DNA of 64,000 nt from Hibiscus mutabilis. Lineage: Eukaryota; Streptophyta; Magnoliopsida; Malvales; Malvaceae. A model generated the notes under the pieces. That model saw nothing but the letters and a program-made list of their open reading frames with translations, had not been told where the DNA came from and ran no database searches. Both the position numbers and the translations under genes were made by a program. Shown here piece by piece: positions 29,779 to 41,957 of this stretch (position 1 is its first letter; every line of letters begins with the position of its first letter). The stretch lies in assembly GCA_019671005.1 (NCBI GenBank), contig CM033728.1:23573099-23637098 (forward strand). The letters run 5' to 3'.

Positions 29779-31901
29779 GGGCATTATAGTAGACTCGTTA
29801 GAATTTTAATCGAATAAAAAGTTCTAAAATTGAGGTTAAGCTGTATAATCATGTTCAAAAGCACATAACTAAATATTTTAAGTCAAAAATTTTGATTTAA
29901 TCTTATTTTGGCTATTTTCTTGGGGTTTAAGGCGTGCATGTCTAAATAGGCTTCATAGTCGACCTGTTGGAATTTTAACTGAGTAAAAAATTCTAAAATT
30001 GAGGTTAAGCTATATAATCATGTTCAAAAGCAAATAAATAAATATTCTAAGTCATAAAATTTGATTTAATCTTTTTTTTGCAGACATTTTGTTGGGGTTT
30101 AAGGCGTGTATGTTTAAATGAGCATTATAGTGGGCTCGTTGGAATTTTAACCGAGTAAAAAGTTTTAAAAATGAGGTTAATGTGTATAATAATATTCAAA
30201 AGCTCATAATAAAATTTTTAACTCCTTGATTTAATCTTATTTTGCAGCCTTTTTGTTGGGTTTAAGGCATGCATGTCTAAATGGACTTTATAGTGGAGCT
30301 ATTTGAATTTTAACCGAGTAAATCCTTCTGAAAATGAGGTTAAGCTATATAATCATGTTCAAAAGCACATAACTAAATGTTTTAAGATATAAAATTTGAT
30401 TAAATCTTATTTTGCGACTATTTTGTTGGGGTGTAAGGCGTGCATATGTTTTTTATAGCGGACCCGTTGAAATTTTAACTGAGTAAAATGTTCTGAAATT
30501 GAGGTTAAGCTATATAGTCATATCCAAACGCCCATAATCAAATATTTTAATTCATAAAATTCGATTTAATCTTATTCTGTGGTTGTTTTGTTGTGTTTAT
30601 GGCGTGCATGTCTAAATAGGCTTTTTATAGTGGACCTGCTAGGATTTTAACCGAGTAAAAGTTTTTGAAAATGAGGTTAAGCTATATAATCATGTTCAAA
30701 AGCCCATAACTAAATATTTTAAGTCCTAAAATTTGATTTAATCTTTTTTTGGCCATTTTCTTGGGGTTTAAGGCGTGCATGTCTAAATGAGCTTTATGGT
30801 GAACCCGTTGGAATTTTAACAGAGTAAAAAGTTCTAAAATTGAGGTTAAGCTGTATAATCATGTTAAGAAGCCGATAACTAAATAGTTTAAGTCGTAAAT
30901 TTTGATTTAATTTTATTTTGCAGACATTTTGTTGGGGGTTTAAGGCGTGCATGTCTAAATGGGCATTACAATGGACTTGTTACAATTTTAACCTAGTAAA
31001 ATTTTCTAAAATTGAGGTTAAGCTATATAATCATATTCAAAAGCCCATAAGAAAATATTTTAACACATAAAATTTGATTTAATCTTATTTTGTGGTCGTT
31101 TTGTTGGTTTTAAGGCTTGCATGTCTAAATGGGCTTTATAGTGGACCAATTAGAATTTGATCCGAGTAAAAAATTCTGAAAATGTGGTTAATCTACATAA
31201 TCATGTCCAAAACACCATGACTAAATATTTTATATCCTAAAATTTGATTTTAATATTATTTTCAGCCGTTTTGTGGGGGTTTAAGGCGTGCATGTCTAAA
31301 CAAGCTTTACAGTGGACTTGTTGGAATTTTAACCAAGTAAAAAATTATGAAATTGAGGTTATGTTTTATAATCGTATTCAAAACCCCATAATCAAATATT
31401 TTAACTCATAAAATATGATTTAATCTTATTTTGTGGTCATTTTGTTGGGTTTAAGGCAAGCATGCCTAAATGGGCTTATAGTTGACCCGTTGGAATTTTA
31501 ATCGTGTAAAAATTTCTAAATATGAGGTTAAGCTATAACTAAATATTTTATGTCATAAAATTTGATTTAATCTTATTTTTCGGTCATTTTGTTGGGGTTT
31601 AAGGTGTGTATGTCTAAATGAATTTTACTGTGGACCTGTTGGAATTTTAACTGAGTAAAAAGTTCTAAAATTGAGGTTAAGCTGTATAATCATGTTCAAA
31701 AGCCCATAACTAAATAGTTTAAGTCATAAAATTTGATTTAATTTTATTTTGCAAACATTTTGCTGGGGGTTTAAGGCGTGCATGTCTAAATGGACATTAC
31801 AATGGATCTGCTAGAATTTTAACCGAGTAAAAAGTTCTAAAATTGAGGTTAAGCTATATAATAATACTTAAAAACCCATAATAGAATATTTTAACTCATA
31901 A
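29779..31901. repeat. Satellite array, block D
   Basis: About 12-13 monomers, the last in the window. Variants of all three classes occur. Divergence between neighbours looks higher than in block C by eye. It ends at TTTTAACTCATAA, where a truncated family 2 LTR begins; everything to the right is retroelement sequence. Confidence 0.95.
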
Positions 31902-31941
31902 GTCTTCAATTCATCTTTCTGGCCCTCCCATGCAAGTATCA
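31902..31941 (-). repeat. LTR stub (family 2)
   Basis: Only the first 40 bp of the LTR (minus-strand sense) remain, ending GCAAGTATCA on the plus strand. The next bases, TCCTCACCTTCCTC, are the polypurine tract complement. Confidence 0.7.
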
Positions 31942-33486
31942 TCCTCACCTTCCTCAAAAGGATTCATCCTCGAATCTAAAGTATCAAAGGGAAAAAATCG
32001 GGCATGTGAAACAGTGTCAACTTCTTGCTTTAATGCATATTTCCAGCCCTCCTATGCATGTATCACTCCCCCACTGCTCAAAAAGATTTGTCCCCAAATC
32101 TGAATCGGTGATGGGACTAGGTCATCAAAGTACCGTGGGAGATAAGTCGTATCGAAGGATTCTTGTTTCGAGTCTCCTTTGGCCATGTTATGTACGAGTT
32201 CCTTCTCATTGGCAGCATAATCATCGGTGTCATTTGGGTCATAAGGCAACTCATTCACATCATCGTCGGTATTTGCCTTTTGATGACGATCATTTTCTTT
32301 GTCACAACACGATAAGTCAGCATCTTCCCACCATTCTTCAGGATAGAGAATTTCTTCCTCCTCATAGGGCAAGAGTTGATTTTTGACAACCTCTATACCA
32401 TGACTCCTTAATGGTTTGTCTGCACTATCGCCTTGGACTAGGGATGAGTCTTCTTCCTTCGGATTTGTCCTACGAGAGTTGACATAGTTATGAGTAGGGT
32501 TATGAAAAGTGGAAGGTGGAGATGTACCTATATCAACGGATGAGTATGACATCTGACAAGCTATGGACTTCGTAGTTGATGTTCGATTAGGATTGCTTGT
32601 TAGACGAAATCCATCTAATTTTCATACGGTTGGAATTCATTGTTTGTGATCTCTTCATTTAATTTGAAATAGAATCATTTTACCATATCTCTTTCTTTTT
32701 CAATGATATCAGCTCGGTGCATAAGTACTAGCATGGTTTTGAAGTATTTTTCCATGGACATTGTACCCTGTGTCAATCGTTGAAGCTTTCTCTCAATGTC
32801 CTCATAATATTCTGGTGGGACATAATGAATCCTCATGATCCGCTTTAATTCACTCCAGGAATCAATATGTCATTTGCCATAAAACTTTCAGTCTTTCACT
32901 AATCTACTCACTTTCACAATAAGCATTTGGGTTAGACGTTCTATCGAATGAAGGAATGTTGTGTGTTGGTATAGCCAAAGAAGGTTTAGTGTGACAAGTG
33001 TAACACATCCTGAAATTTCAAAAAAGAAAGAAAAAAAAGAACCAAAACCTCACCGTTATTCACTCCAAACAAAGACTCTTGAAGTCCAAAGAATGGTATG
33101 ACACCAATTGAGTTGAGTTGCAAGGAAGAAGGAATTTATGCAACTTTTAAATTTCTACTAACACAAGAAACAAGAAGGTGTTAGAAGGTGTATAAGAATA
33201 AAAAAAGATAAAACAAAGGAAAACTAATAGTTAAGAATGAAAGAAAATCAGAAAACCCGAAAAACTATGAAATTTGTAGCAACTTGATGCATTTTGTTTG
33301 AGGTGTTCCCAATGTCAAAAAATTATGAAATTTTGTGAGGTAACTCTTCAAATGGTGAATATCTGATCTAAAATTTTTTAGCTCAAATTATTTCTTTTGG
33401 TTTTTGCAAAATTTCTCCTTTTTTTCAAAATTTTCACCTAAAAACTTAAAAATTTTACTCTAGAATCGGCCCAATCTGATACCAAA
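31942..33486 (-). pseudogene. Internal region copy 1: acidic ORF and Gag remnant
   Basis: The minus-strand frame 32552-32052 begins MSYSSVDIGTSPPSTFHNP and is rich in Asp, Glu and Asn (EEEEILYPEEWWEDADLSC), ending DTTYLPRYFDDLV. At about 32100 it shifts frame relative to the copy at 34751. Upstream, 32860-32600 corresponds to a Gag segment (YYEDIERKLQRL type) broken by stops. The acidic ORF is not a domain I recognise. The leader with the primer site TGGTATCAGA on the element strand lies at 33475-33484. Confidence 0.65.
33475..33484 (-). other. Primer binding site, methionine-tRNA type
   Basis: Plus strand TCTGATACCA, i.e. TGGTATCAGA on the element strand, next to the LTR end at 33487. A second copy of the motif lies about 60 bp inside the LTR (GCTCTGATACCAAA, about 33539-33552). 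Confidence 0.75.
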
Positions 33487-34640
33487 TGATATGGGGATAT
33501 CTATGGACGTGGGAACCATGTTGGAATCTTGTTAAATTGCTCTGATACCAAATATTATAAGGCTTGCCGTGGATGTGGAATCATGAATCAAGTTGCTCAA
33601 AAGCAATACTATACACTAGACTCATTCAAACAAGGTATGAACAGTTTTCTTGAATTTAAAGGGAAACTAGTTAGGCTTTTCTTGAAAATTATGAAATTAA
33701 GATAATAAATCAAAGAAACAAAGGGGAGATGGTTAATTAGATGATGGATAAGAAGGAAAACTATTAAAGATTAATAAATATAAGTAAAAGGATAAAGAAT
33801 TTAAATCTAAAAATTCCAGCTTTGAATTGAATGACAATGGCATTGGTGGTTGTTTGTAGAAGATGACAATGGTTTGTGGAATTGAAGAATTTGCCCGCGG
33901 AACCCTCCTAGTCATGATTAACTAGGCAGCCTCCGTGATATGGCTTAAAATTGACCCTCCTACATGCAATTAGATAGGTAACCCAGAGTGTGAAGATCAG
34001 CAACAATAAACCCGGTTGAAACGTAGAAGATGGCTTCTAGACAAGTTTACTGAACACTTGCAAAAGCGTATTCAAAGAATATTAAAATCCCAAACGAGAA
34101 CTTCTTATTAATCAATAAAAATCTATAAAACAAAGAAGAAAGCATCATTCTTTTATAGATGAAGGATGGCTTTAACCTAAAGCTAAGAATGAGTGAAATA
34201 AATAAAAAAATTGGTTCATTGAATTGGACTCGATCTAACGGCGTGGGAGAACGGTGACTGACTCTTAAAGTATATAAAACCCTAAAAACATCAATTTAAA
34301 TGATAATAAATACATTGGGTTATGTTGAATTCGTCCAAAGCTTTATATGTTAGCTTTTGGGCTGAATTTTACAAAATCCCGTAATAATCTCGTATCTAGT
34401 TTTCTGCATGCGCAGTCTTCAGTAAAATGGATGTATCTTGAGTTCTCGACATTGGAATGATGTGTTTCAAGATGTGCTGGAAAGGTAACTGAATAACGGT
34501 TAATTCTTTAGAAGACAATTCGAACCAAAAATGCCCGGATCCCTTTCAAAAAGTCACCTCAAGCTAATTTTCTAGACTTAGAAAACAATTTCAACTTCTT
34601 GTATTCAATGGATCTTTCTGGTCCTCCCATGCGTGTATCA
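33487..34640 (-). repeat. LTR (family 2), shared middle copy
   Basis: 1154 bp. On the element strand it begins TGATACACGCATGGGAGG and ends near CCCCATATCA. The TATA box is CTATAAAAG on the minus strand near 34150-34160. Hairpins with conserved loop lie at 33907-33926 and 33959-33978. The open frame at 33733-33915 is not a gene. Confidence 0.85.
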
Positions 34641-36156
34641 TCCTCTCCTTCCTCAAAAGGATTCATCCTCGAATCTAAAGTATCAAAGGGAAGAAAATTG
34701 AGCATGTGAAACAGTGTCAAATTCTTGTCTTTAATGCATATTTCCAGCCCTCATATGCATGTATCATTCCCCCACTGCTCAAAAAGATTCGTCCCCAAAT
34801 CTGAATCGGTGATAGAGACTAGGTCATCAAAGTACCGTGGGAGATAAGTCGTGTCAAAGGATTCTTGTTTCGAGTCTCCTTTGGCCATGTTATGTACGAG
34901 TTTTGTCTTATTGTCAGCATAATCATCGGTCTCATTTGGGTCATAAGGCAACTCATTCACATCATCTTCGGTATTTGCCTTTTGATGATGATCATTTTGT
35001 TTGTCACAACACGATAAGTCAGCATCTTCCCACCATTCTTCAAGATAGAGAATTTCTTCCTCGTCATAGTGCAAGAGTTGATTTTTGACAACCTCTATAC
35101 CATGACTCCTCAATGGTTTGTCTGTACTATCCCCTTGGACTAGGGATGAGTCTTCTTTCTTCGGATTTGTCCTACTAGAGTTGACATAGTTATTAGTAGG
35201 GTTATGAAAAGTGGAAGGTGGAGATGTACCTATATCAACGGCTGAGTATGACATCTGACAGGCTATGGGCTGTCGTTGTTGATGTTCGATTCAGATTGCT
35301 TGTTCGACGAAATCCATCTAATTTTCATACGGTTGGAATTCATTGTTTGCGATCTCGTCATTTAATTTGAAATAGAATCGTTTTATCATCTCTCTTTCTT
35401 TTTCAATGATATCAGCTCGGTGCATAAGTACTAGCATGGTTTTGAAGTACTTTTCCATGGACATTGTACCCTGTGCCAATCGTTGAAGCTTTCTCTCAAT
35501 GTCCTCATAATATTCTGGTGGGACATAATGAATCCTCATGATCCGCTTTAATTCACTCCAGGAATCAATATATATTTTCCATAAAACTTTCAGTCTTTCA
35601 CTAATCTACTCCCATTCACAATAAGCATCTGGGTTGGACGTTCTATCGAATAAAGGAATGTTGTGAGTTGGTATAGCCAAAGAAGGTTTAGTGTGACAAG
35701 TGTAACACATCCTGAAATTTCAAAAAAGAAAGAAAAAAAGAACCAAACCTCACCGTTATTCACTCCAAACAAAGGCTCTAGAAGTCCAAGGAATGGTATG
35801 ACACCAATTGAGTTGAGTTGCAAGGAAGAAGGAATTTATGCAACTTTTAAATTTCTACTAACACAAGAAACAAGAAGGTGTTAGAAGGTGTATAAGAATA
35901 AAAAAAGATAATTAAGAATGAAAGAAAATCAGAAAACCCGAAAAACTATGAAATTTGTAGCAACTTGATCCACTTTGTTCGAGGTGTTCCCAATGTCAAA
36001 AAATTATGAAATTTTGTGAGGTAACTCCTCAAATGGTCTATATCTGATCTAAATTTTTTTAGCTCAGATTTGTTATTTAGGTTTTTGCAAATTTTCTCAT
36101 TTTTCACCTAAAAACTTCAAAATTTTACTCTGGAATCGGCCCAATCTGATACCAAA
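34641..36156 (-). pseudogene. Internal region copy 2: acidic ORF and Gag remnant
   Basis: Minus strand. 35539-35318 encodes a Gag fragment with YYEDIERKLQRLAQGTMSM and YFKTMLVLMHRADI, matching the retrotrans_gag style. A stop follows, then the acidic frame 35254-34751, starting MSYSAVDIGTSPPSTF and closing with TDSDLGTNLFEQWGND, which looks like the usual C-terminal signature of gypsy polyproteins just before the polypurine tract. So Gag seems joined to the polyprotein tail, with protease through integrase missing. The leader (36156-35540) is A-rich and noncoding. Confidence 0.7.
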
Positions 36157-37284
36157 TGATATAGGGATATCTATGGACATGGGAACCACGTTGGAATCTT
36201 GTTGGATTGCTCTAATACCAAATATTATGAGGCTTGCCATGGATGTGGAATCATGAATCAAGTTGCTCAAAAGCAATCCTATACGCTAGAGTCGATCAAA
36301 CAAGGTATGGGTAGTTTTCTTGAATTTAAAGGGAAACTAGTTAGACTTTTCTTGAAAATTCTGAAATTAAGATAAAAAATCAAAGAAACAAAGGGGAGAT
36401 GGTTAATTAGATGATGGATAAGAAGGAAAAACTATAAAAGATTAATAAAGATAAGTAAAAGGATATATAATTTAAATCTAAAAATTTCAGCTTTGAATTG
36501 AATGACAATGGCATTGGTGGTTGTTTGTAGAACATGACAATGGTTTGTGGAATTGAAGCATTTTCCTGTGGAACCCTCCTAGTCATGATTAACTAGGCCA
36601 CCTCCGTGATATGGCTTAAAATCGACCCTCCTACCTGCAATTAGATAGGCAACCCAGAGTGTGAAGATCAACAACAATCAACCCGGTTGAAACGTAGAAG
36701 ATGGCTTCTAGACAAGTTTACCGAACACTTGCAAACGCGTATTCAAAGAATATTAAAATCCCAAACGAGAACTTCTTATTAATCAATAAAAATCTAAAAA
36801 ACAAAGAAGAAAGCATCATCCTTTTATAGATGAATGATGGCTTTAACCTAAAGCTAAGAATGAATGAAGTAAATAAAAAATTTGGTCCATTAAATTGGAC
36901 TTGATCTAACGGCTTGGGAGAAGGGTGGCTGGTTCTTAAAGTTTATAAAACCCTTGGGTTATGTTTAATTCGTCCAAAGCTTTATATGTTAGCTTTTGGG
37001 TTGAATTTTACAAAATCCCGTAATAATCCCGTATCCAGTTTTCTGCATGCGCAGTCTTCAATAAAATGGACGTATCTTAAGTTCCCAACATCGGAATGAT
37101 ACATGTTCAAGATGCGTCAAAAAGGTAATTGAGTGGCGATCAATTCTTCAGAAGACAACTCGACCCAAAAATACCCGGATCCTATTCGAAAAGTCACCTC
37201 AAGTTAACTGATTTTCCAGACATAGAAAACAATTTCAACTTCTTGTCTTCAATGCATCTTTCCAGCCCTCCCATGCATGTATCA
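36157..37284 (-). repeat. LTR (family 2), right copy
   Basis: 1128 bp with primer site at 36145-36154 and hairpins at 36578-36597 and 36630-36649. Its element-strand start (TGATACATGCATGGG) directly follows GCATA of a pol gene, marking the integration site. Confidence 0.85.
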
Positions 37285-38650
37285 TATGCGATTGGGCGTC
37301 CTTCTTGTGTTAACACAACACCTATCCCAATTCTAGACACATCACACTCTATATGAAAAGTATTGTCAAAATTCGACAATGCTAACAAAAGTGCCTCGGT
37401 TAAACATTTCTTTACTTCTATGAATGCATCTTTTTGTTCTTTACCCCAATTGAATATTGAATTCTTCTTTATGATTTCGGTTAAAGGGGCGGTAATAGAA
37501 CTGAAATTAGGCACGAATCGTCGATAAAAGCTTGCCAAACCATGAAAACATTTTACTTGACTGATGTTGTTGGGTCTCGGCCATTCTTGCATAGTTGTGA
37601 TCTTTTCGGGATCTACCTTCAAACCTTGTGAACTCACAATAAATCCTAAGAAAGTAAGTTTGTTAGTGCAGAAAAAACATTTCTTAAGATTCGCATAGAG
37701 TTGCTCACCCCTCAAGGTTTTAAGAACAGACCTGAGATGTTGCTCATGTTCTCCAAGTTCTTACTGTATATTAAGATGTCATAAAAGTAAACAACACAAA
37801 ACTTACCGATATAGGGTCTTAAAACATGGTTCATTAACATAACAAATGTGCATGAGGCGTTGGTTAAACCGAAGGGCATGACCATCCATTCATACAATCC
37901 TTGCTTTGTTTTGAATGTTGTTTTCCATTCGTCTCTTTCTTTCATGTGAATTTGATGATATCCACTCTTGAGATCAACTTTGGAGAAGATGCTTGCACCA
38001 CTTAATTCATCCAACATATCATCTAACCGAGGTATGTGGTATCTATATTTTTTTGTGATTTGGTTCACGGCACTACAATCTACTCACATCCTCCATGTTC
38101 CTTATTTCTTTGGAACCAAAAGAGCTGACATGACACACGGACTCATACTTTCTCTGATGTAACCTTTCTCCATTAGCTCTCTAATTTGCCGCTGAAGTTT
38201 CTTTGTTTCTTCTAGATTACTCTTATAAGCCGGACAGTTTGGAATAGTGGTTCCTGGCTTGAAATCAATATGATGTTCGATTCCTTGTATTAGTGGTAAC
38301 CCATTAGTAATCTCTTTAAGGAGAAGATCTTTGAAATCCTACAAAAGAGAAGAAATAGAAGTGGGAAAATCCTCAAATAGGTTAACGTTAAAAGACTATC
38401 TTTGTACATGAATACAAGAAGAGTTTGCTATAAAGAAAGATGTTTTTTGATTTCCCTCACATTGGCATATATGTTCATCTTTTGAGTAATTTCTTTCTTG
38501 CTCTCCTTTTTTTGATGTGAGCACATCTACATATGATCCGAAGATCTTGCCACCAAGACCAATCACTCATTCTAAAGCTAAGTTATTCAAGAACGTCCTT
38601 TCGCTTAAATGCATTCAAGCTTCCCATTCATTTCTTAATGCTTCAGCCTT
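37285..38650 (-). pseudogene. Gypsy pol fragment (RT to RNase H start)
   Basis: Minus strand. From the right: an N-terminal RT segment with ETKKLQRQIRELMEKGYIRES (about 38220-38150), then RYHIPRLDDMLDEL, DLKSGYHQIHM, PFGLTNASCTF and the catalytic region YFYDILIYS, where the first Asp of the usual YFDD is Tyr, a loss of an essential residue. The next frame (37715-37285) gives LTFLGFIVSSQGL, FYRRFVPNFSSI and the RNase H start ECDVSRIGIGVVLTQEGRPIA, cut there by the LTR. A frame change sits at 37712. It is older than the family 2 units that split it; its other half is gone. Confidence 0.9.
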
Positions 38651-39162
38651 AGAAAATAAGTTATATAATGTGTTACATGCTGATATGTGATATAATATAT
38701 AACTTATACTTACTTTACATATATACGTATTTAATATGCTAAGTAAGTGTGTATTTGCTTGTTTTTCAGTGAACAATAAAGAACAGACAGCTTAAGGAAG
38801 CTAAGACCATTGAGGAAACAGCTCAAATGCAGCTCAACACCTTGTCACTCAGCTTATTTTAGCTCAAGCAATTTCGATTTAGCTTAATTCAGCTCATTAC
38901 TAGTTCACTCGGCTCACCTTCAGGTCAACAGTAGCTCGTGAGTCCAAATGCAGCTCAAATGTTTTTGGACATATGCCTACACTTAGGGGAGTGTCCTACA
39001 CTATGTGTATAGCTAGCTCAAGCTCAAACTCACCTAACATAGGCGGCATGAAGCATGGACCAAGGAAGCAGATTTGTAATTCAAATTTCCCTCTCAACAA
39101 TAAGCATGAGAGGCATGGAAGAGGATAAGGTCAAGGAGTTTGAATTTGAATAATTCACATGT
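38651..39162 (+). repeat. AGCTCA-rich LTR-like fragment
   Basis: Contains about a dozen AGCTCA or close variants between 38790 and 39030, the hallmark of the U3 region of family 1 LTRs, but does not align base for base with LTR1. Probably a relic of a related LTR. No gene seen. Confidence 0.5.
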
Positions 39163-39278
39163 TGATGCGATCCTGTTTCACACAATACTCATTTTCACTA
39201 TACTTTCAACATGTTTTACCAATATGAAAGTCAAGGGAGATTTTACTTACTTTTTTCACATTATTCTTAGCTATATAA

Positions 39279-41182
39279 TGATATGAATCCGGTTGTGAAG
39301 TTGCCGAATTTATATATGACTTTGCCCGATCGTGATTCAAGTAAGAATTTTAAAATCTGTTGCAAAACAATGAAAGAATGGTGTTCAAGATTGGACTTAG
39401 TAGAAATGAAAGGAGATGGAAGGATGGTTATAAATGAATGTGGAGTTTGGTTGTGGAATAGGATGTGACAAGGGATTGAAGGAATTATGGATATTGATGT
39501 ATGGTTGTAGGGGTAATTGGAGTAGGAAACAGAATTGAGACTAATGGTGCGGTGTAAAACAAAGGAGGAACCAACACTAAATAGTGAAGACCCATTCCTT
39601 AAGAGTTCTTAACTGTGTATTGGGTTGAAGGGTATATGGATTATGACCCACTAGTTATAGAAACTAGGAGCCAACAATATAATAAATTGAAATGGAAAAG
39701 AATGCCACAAGAATAATCTTGTAAGCCGATAAAGTTCAATAGGAACTTCGAAAGAGAAACATTCTCAAATATAATATATGTTTTCTTACAAATGAAATGC
39801 TATGGATATTTATATAGGAATCAAAGTGGAAACTGAAAATAAAGACTAATTAAGAACATAGCAATGATGGCAATCATAAAACTTGTGTCCTTTTATCTCC
39901 CTTGGTAGCTGAATGGTTGCTTTGAGTCTTTAGGATGAATCTGGTCATCTCGTGAATGAATGTGGACATCCATTTGTCTACATGAATTGAGATGTTTGAA
40001 TTCCAAGCTGAAACTGATGTCTTTATTCTCCTTTAATTGGCTATTGATGAACCATTGAATTCAACAATTGAATGGCCTATTGAATTTCTGGAAATGCATC
40101 TTGTGATTATTCCAGTATTGAATTTTCCAGCCTGCATTGTCTTCACTAATCTGGTCATATCTTAAGCTCCTGACATCGGATTGAGATAATTCAAAGTGCG
40201 TTGGAAAGATAAGAAATAGAGGAATAAGTTTGAAGAAGACTTCAAGACTCGGATCTATCTATATCCTATCCAAAAATGGCGAATAAGTTGACTAAGGCTC
40301 CTTGAATTCCCTCCTTAAGTGTTGTTTTTAATTCATGCTTTTACTCTCCCTTAAGTGGTGTTAATGAAGGCTTTGATTGTATGTATTCCTTGATAAAAAC
40401 TGATCAGCTTTATGGAGGATTAAGTAGCTCTTAAGTGGTGTTTAAGTGGCTCTTTAAGTGGTGTATTTAAGAGCTCTTGAATTACTTGTAACTTTGCTGA
40501 AAGCGATAGCCTTTAAGTGGTGTAAATCTCCCTTGAATGCCTTGAAATCGATCAGCCATCATGGTGTCTTAAAGTGTCTTCAATTGGTGGTAAATGTCTT
40601 GTCATTCTTGTAGAAAATGATCAACCATTTGATCCAAAAGAATTCCCTAACCAAAAACACATTAAACATTCATTAGATAGCAACTTGTTTATTAAAAATA
40701 AAAGTAAATGCCAAACAGATTTAAATGAACTAGTTTAATTAAATGAACTAGCACACTTAATGAACTAACAAGCTTAAATAAACTCACATTCTTAAATGAA
40801 CTAACATGCTTAAATAAACTAAACAAGCTTAAATGAAATAGCATGCTTAAATGAACTAAACATGCTTTAATGAACTGACATGCTTATTTATTCATGTGCA
40901 ATAAATGAACTATATTGCATGATTAAACATGCACTTTTGTTAATGCTCATGCAACAAACTCCTAAGCTAGCACTCAAATGCATGTATCGAAATGCATAAT
41001 TAACATGCTGCATTTGTTCAAAAGATGGCCAAGGCTCCAAGCTCAAATTCAAAGTTTGAAAAGGTATATTTGAACTTGAATTGTTAAGATCCTTGGCTCG
41101 TGAACAAGTGTTTATATCCCGTGACTTCTTATCTAATGTGGGCAAAGCCCCAAGAAGTTTGGTGCTGGCCTGGATCACATCA
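39279..41182. mobile_element. Probable solo LTR of an unidentified large-LTR element
   Basis: 1904 bp, TGATATGAAT to GATCACATCA, flanked by TATAA at 39274-39278 and 41183-41187; the empty site is visible in LTR1b. No coding potential. Notable are repeats of TTAAGTGGTGT (40315-40520) and a minisatellite of an ~18-20 bp unit, AAATGAACTAACATGCTT-like, at about 40725-40885. Length, TG..CA ends and 5-bp duplication suit a solo LTR; a non-autonomous element without genes is the alternative. Orientation not determined. Confidence 0.75.
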
Positions 41183-41957
41183 TATAATTTTGATGCTACT
41201 AGTTATGCATGCACATATAGTTATCATCTATGTTTGCATTTCATTTATGTTTAACATCATGCTTAGTGTTTTAGGGTACCATTAAATCTTTCCATACATT
41301 ATACCCTACAATTTGCGCATTAAGTAGTGTCTTCATGCATGCATATTAAGTATAACCACATATTTACTTTAAGCTTAATATTACTTTATAAGTATTCATT
41401 ATGTGTTTGCTTTTTCTTATTCTTAGGACTTATCAACCACACAAAAAGAGGAAGATTGAAGGGCAGCTCACTTAAAGCTCATTCAAATCAATTCAAGCTC
41501 AAACCAACTCATGCAAATCGGTTCAAGCTTACACAAGCACATTCAGCTCCAAACAAGCTCCAAATAGCCCGAGATAGCTCAAGGACACATAAGGACAAGC
41601 TCACTTAGCTAAGGACGGCTCATAGAAGCTTAATTCAGCTCAAACACTTAGTGTAGCTCACTCAGCTAGCTAACTCAGCTCAAGCCAGCTTAAGCTACTA
41701 CCTTCAGCTCAACAACCAAAGGGCACAACCTCTCCCAAGAGACATGTTCGACCACCTTGGAGGGAACATAAGTTTGAGCACCACAAAATTGGAGGGAAAC
41801 ATATGGAGGGAGACACCATTCGGTAGAATTGCTGCAAGGCTTATGGAGGGAGACGCGAATGGATTTGGAGGGAGTTTTCACCCTAGCCGAATAGGCACAT
41901 GGCCTTTCGGCCACACCCCTTTGAAAACTATATATAGGCCCATTCGGCCACTTTTGT

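Larger units (their letters stand above)
31902..37284 (-). mobile_element. Tandem of two compact gag-only gypsy units (family 2)
   Basis: Read on the minus strand: LTR (37284-36157), internal (36156-34641), shared LTR (34640-33487), internal (33486-31942), and 40 bp of a third LTR (31941-31902). The two internal regions of about 1.5 kb are close copies. They contain a short Gag remnant and an acidic ORF but no RT, RNase H or integrase, so the unit was non-autonomous. The right end abuts a pol fragment without a polypurine tract, so it is a true insertion boundary; the left end is truncated against the satellite. Confidence 0.82.

Noticed and set aside
1..31901. CENP-B-box-like motif in the satellite
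   Set aside because: No word resembling TTCG-N4-A-N2-CGGG was found in the monomers examined; a functional centromere claim would need CENH3 data.
32006..32386. 126-codon plus-strand frame and its copy at 34837-35088
   Set aside because: Antisense shadow of the acidic minus-strand ORF; no family similarity in this direction.
39279..41182. Possibility that this stretch is unique host sequence or a host gene
   Set aside because: Clean TATAA duplication, TG..CA ends and a visible empty site in LTR1b show an insertion; no frame above about 100 codons has a recognisable product.
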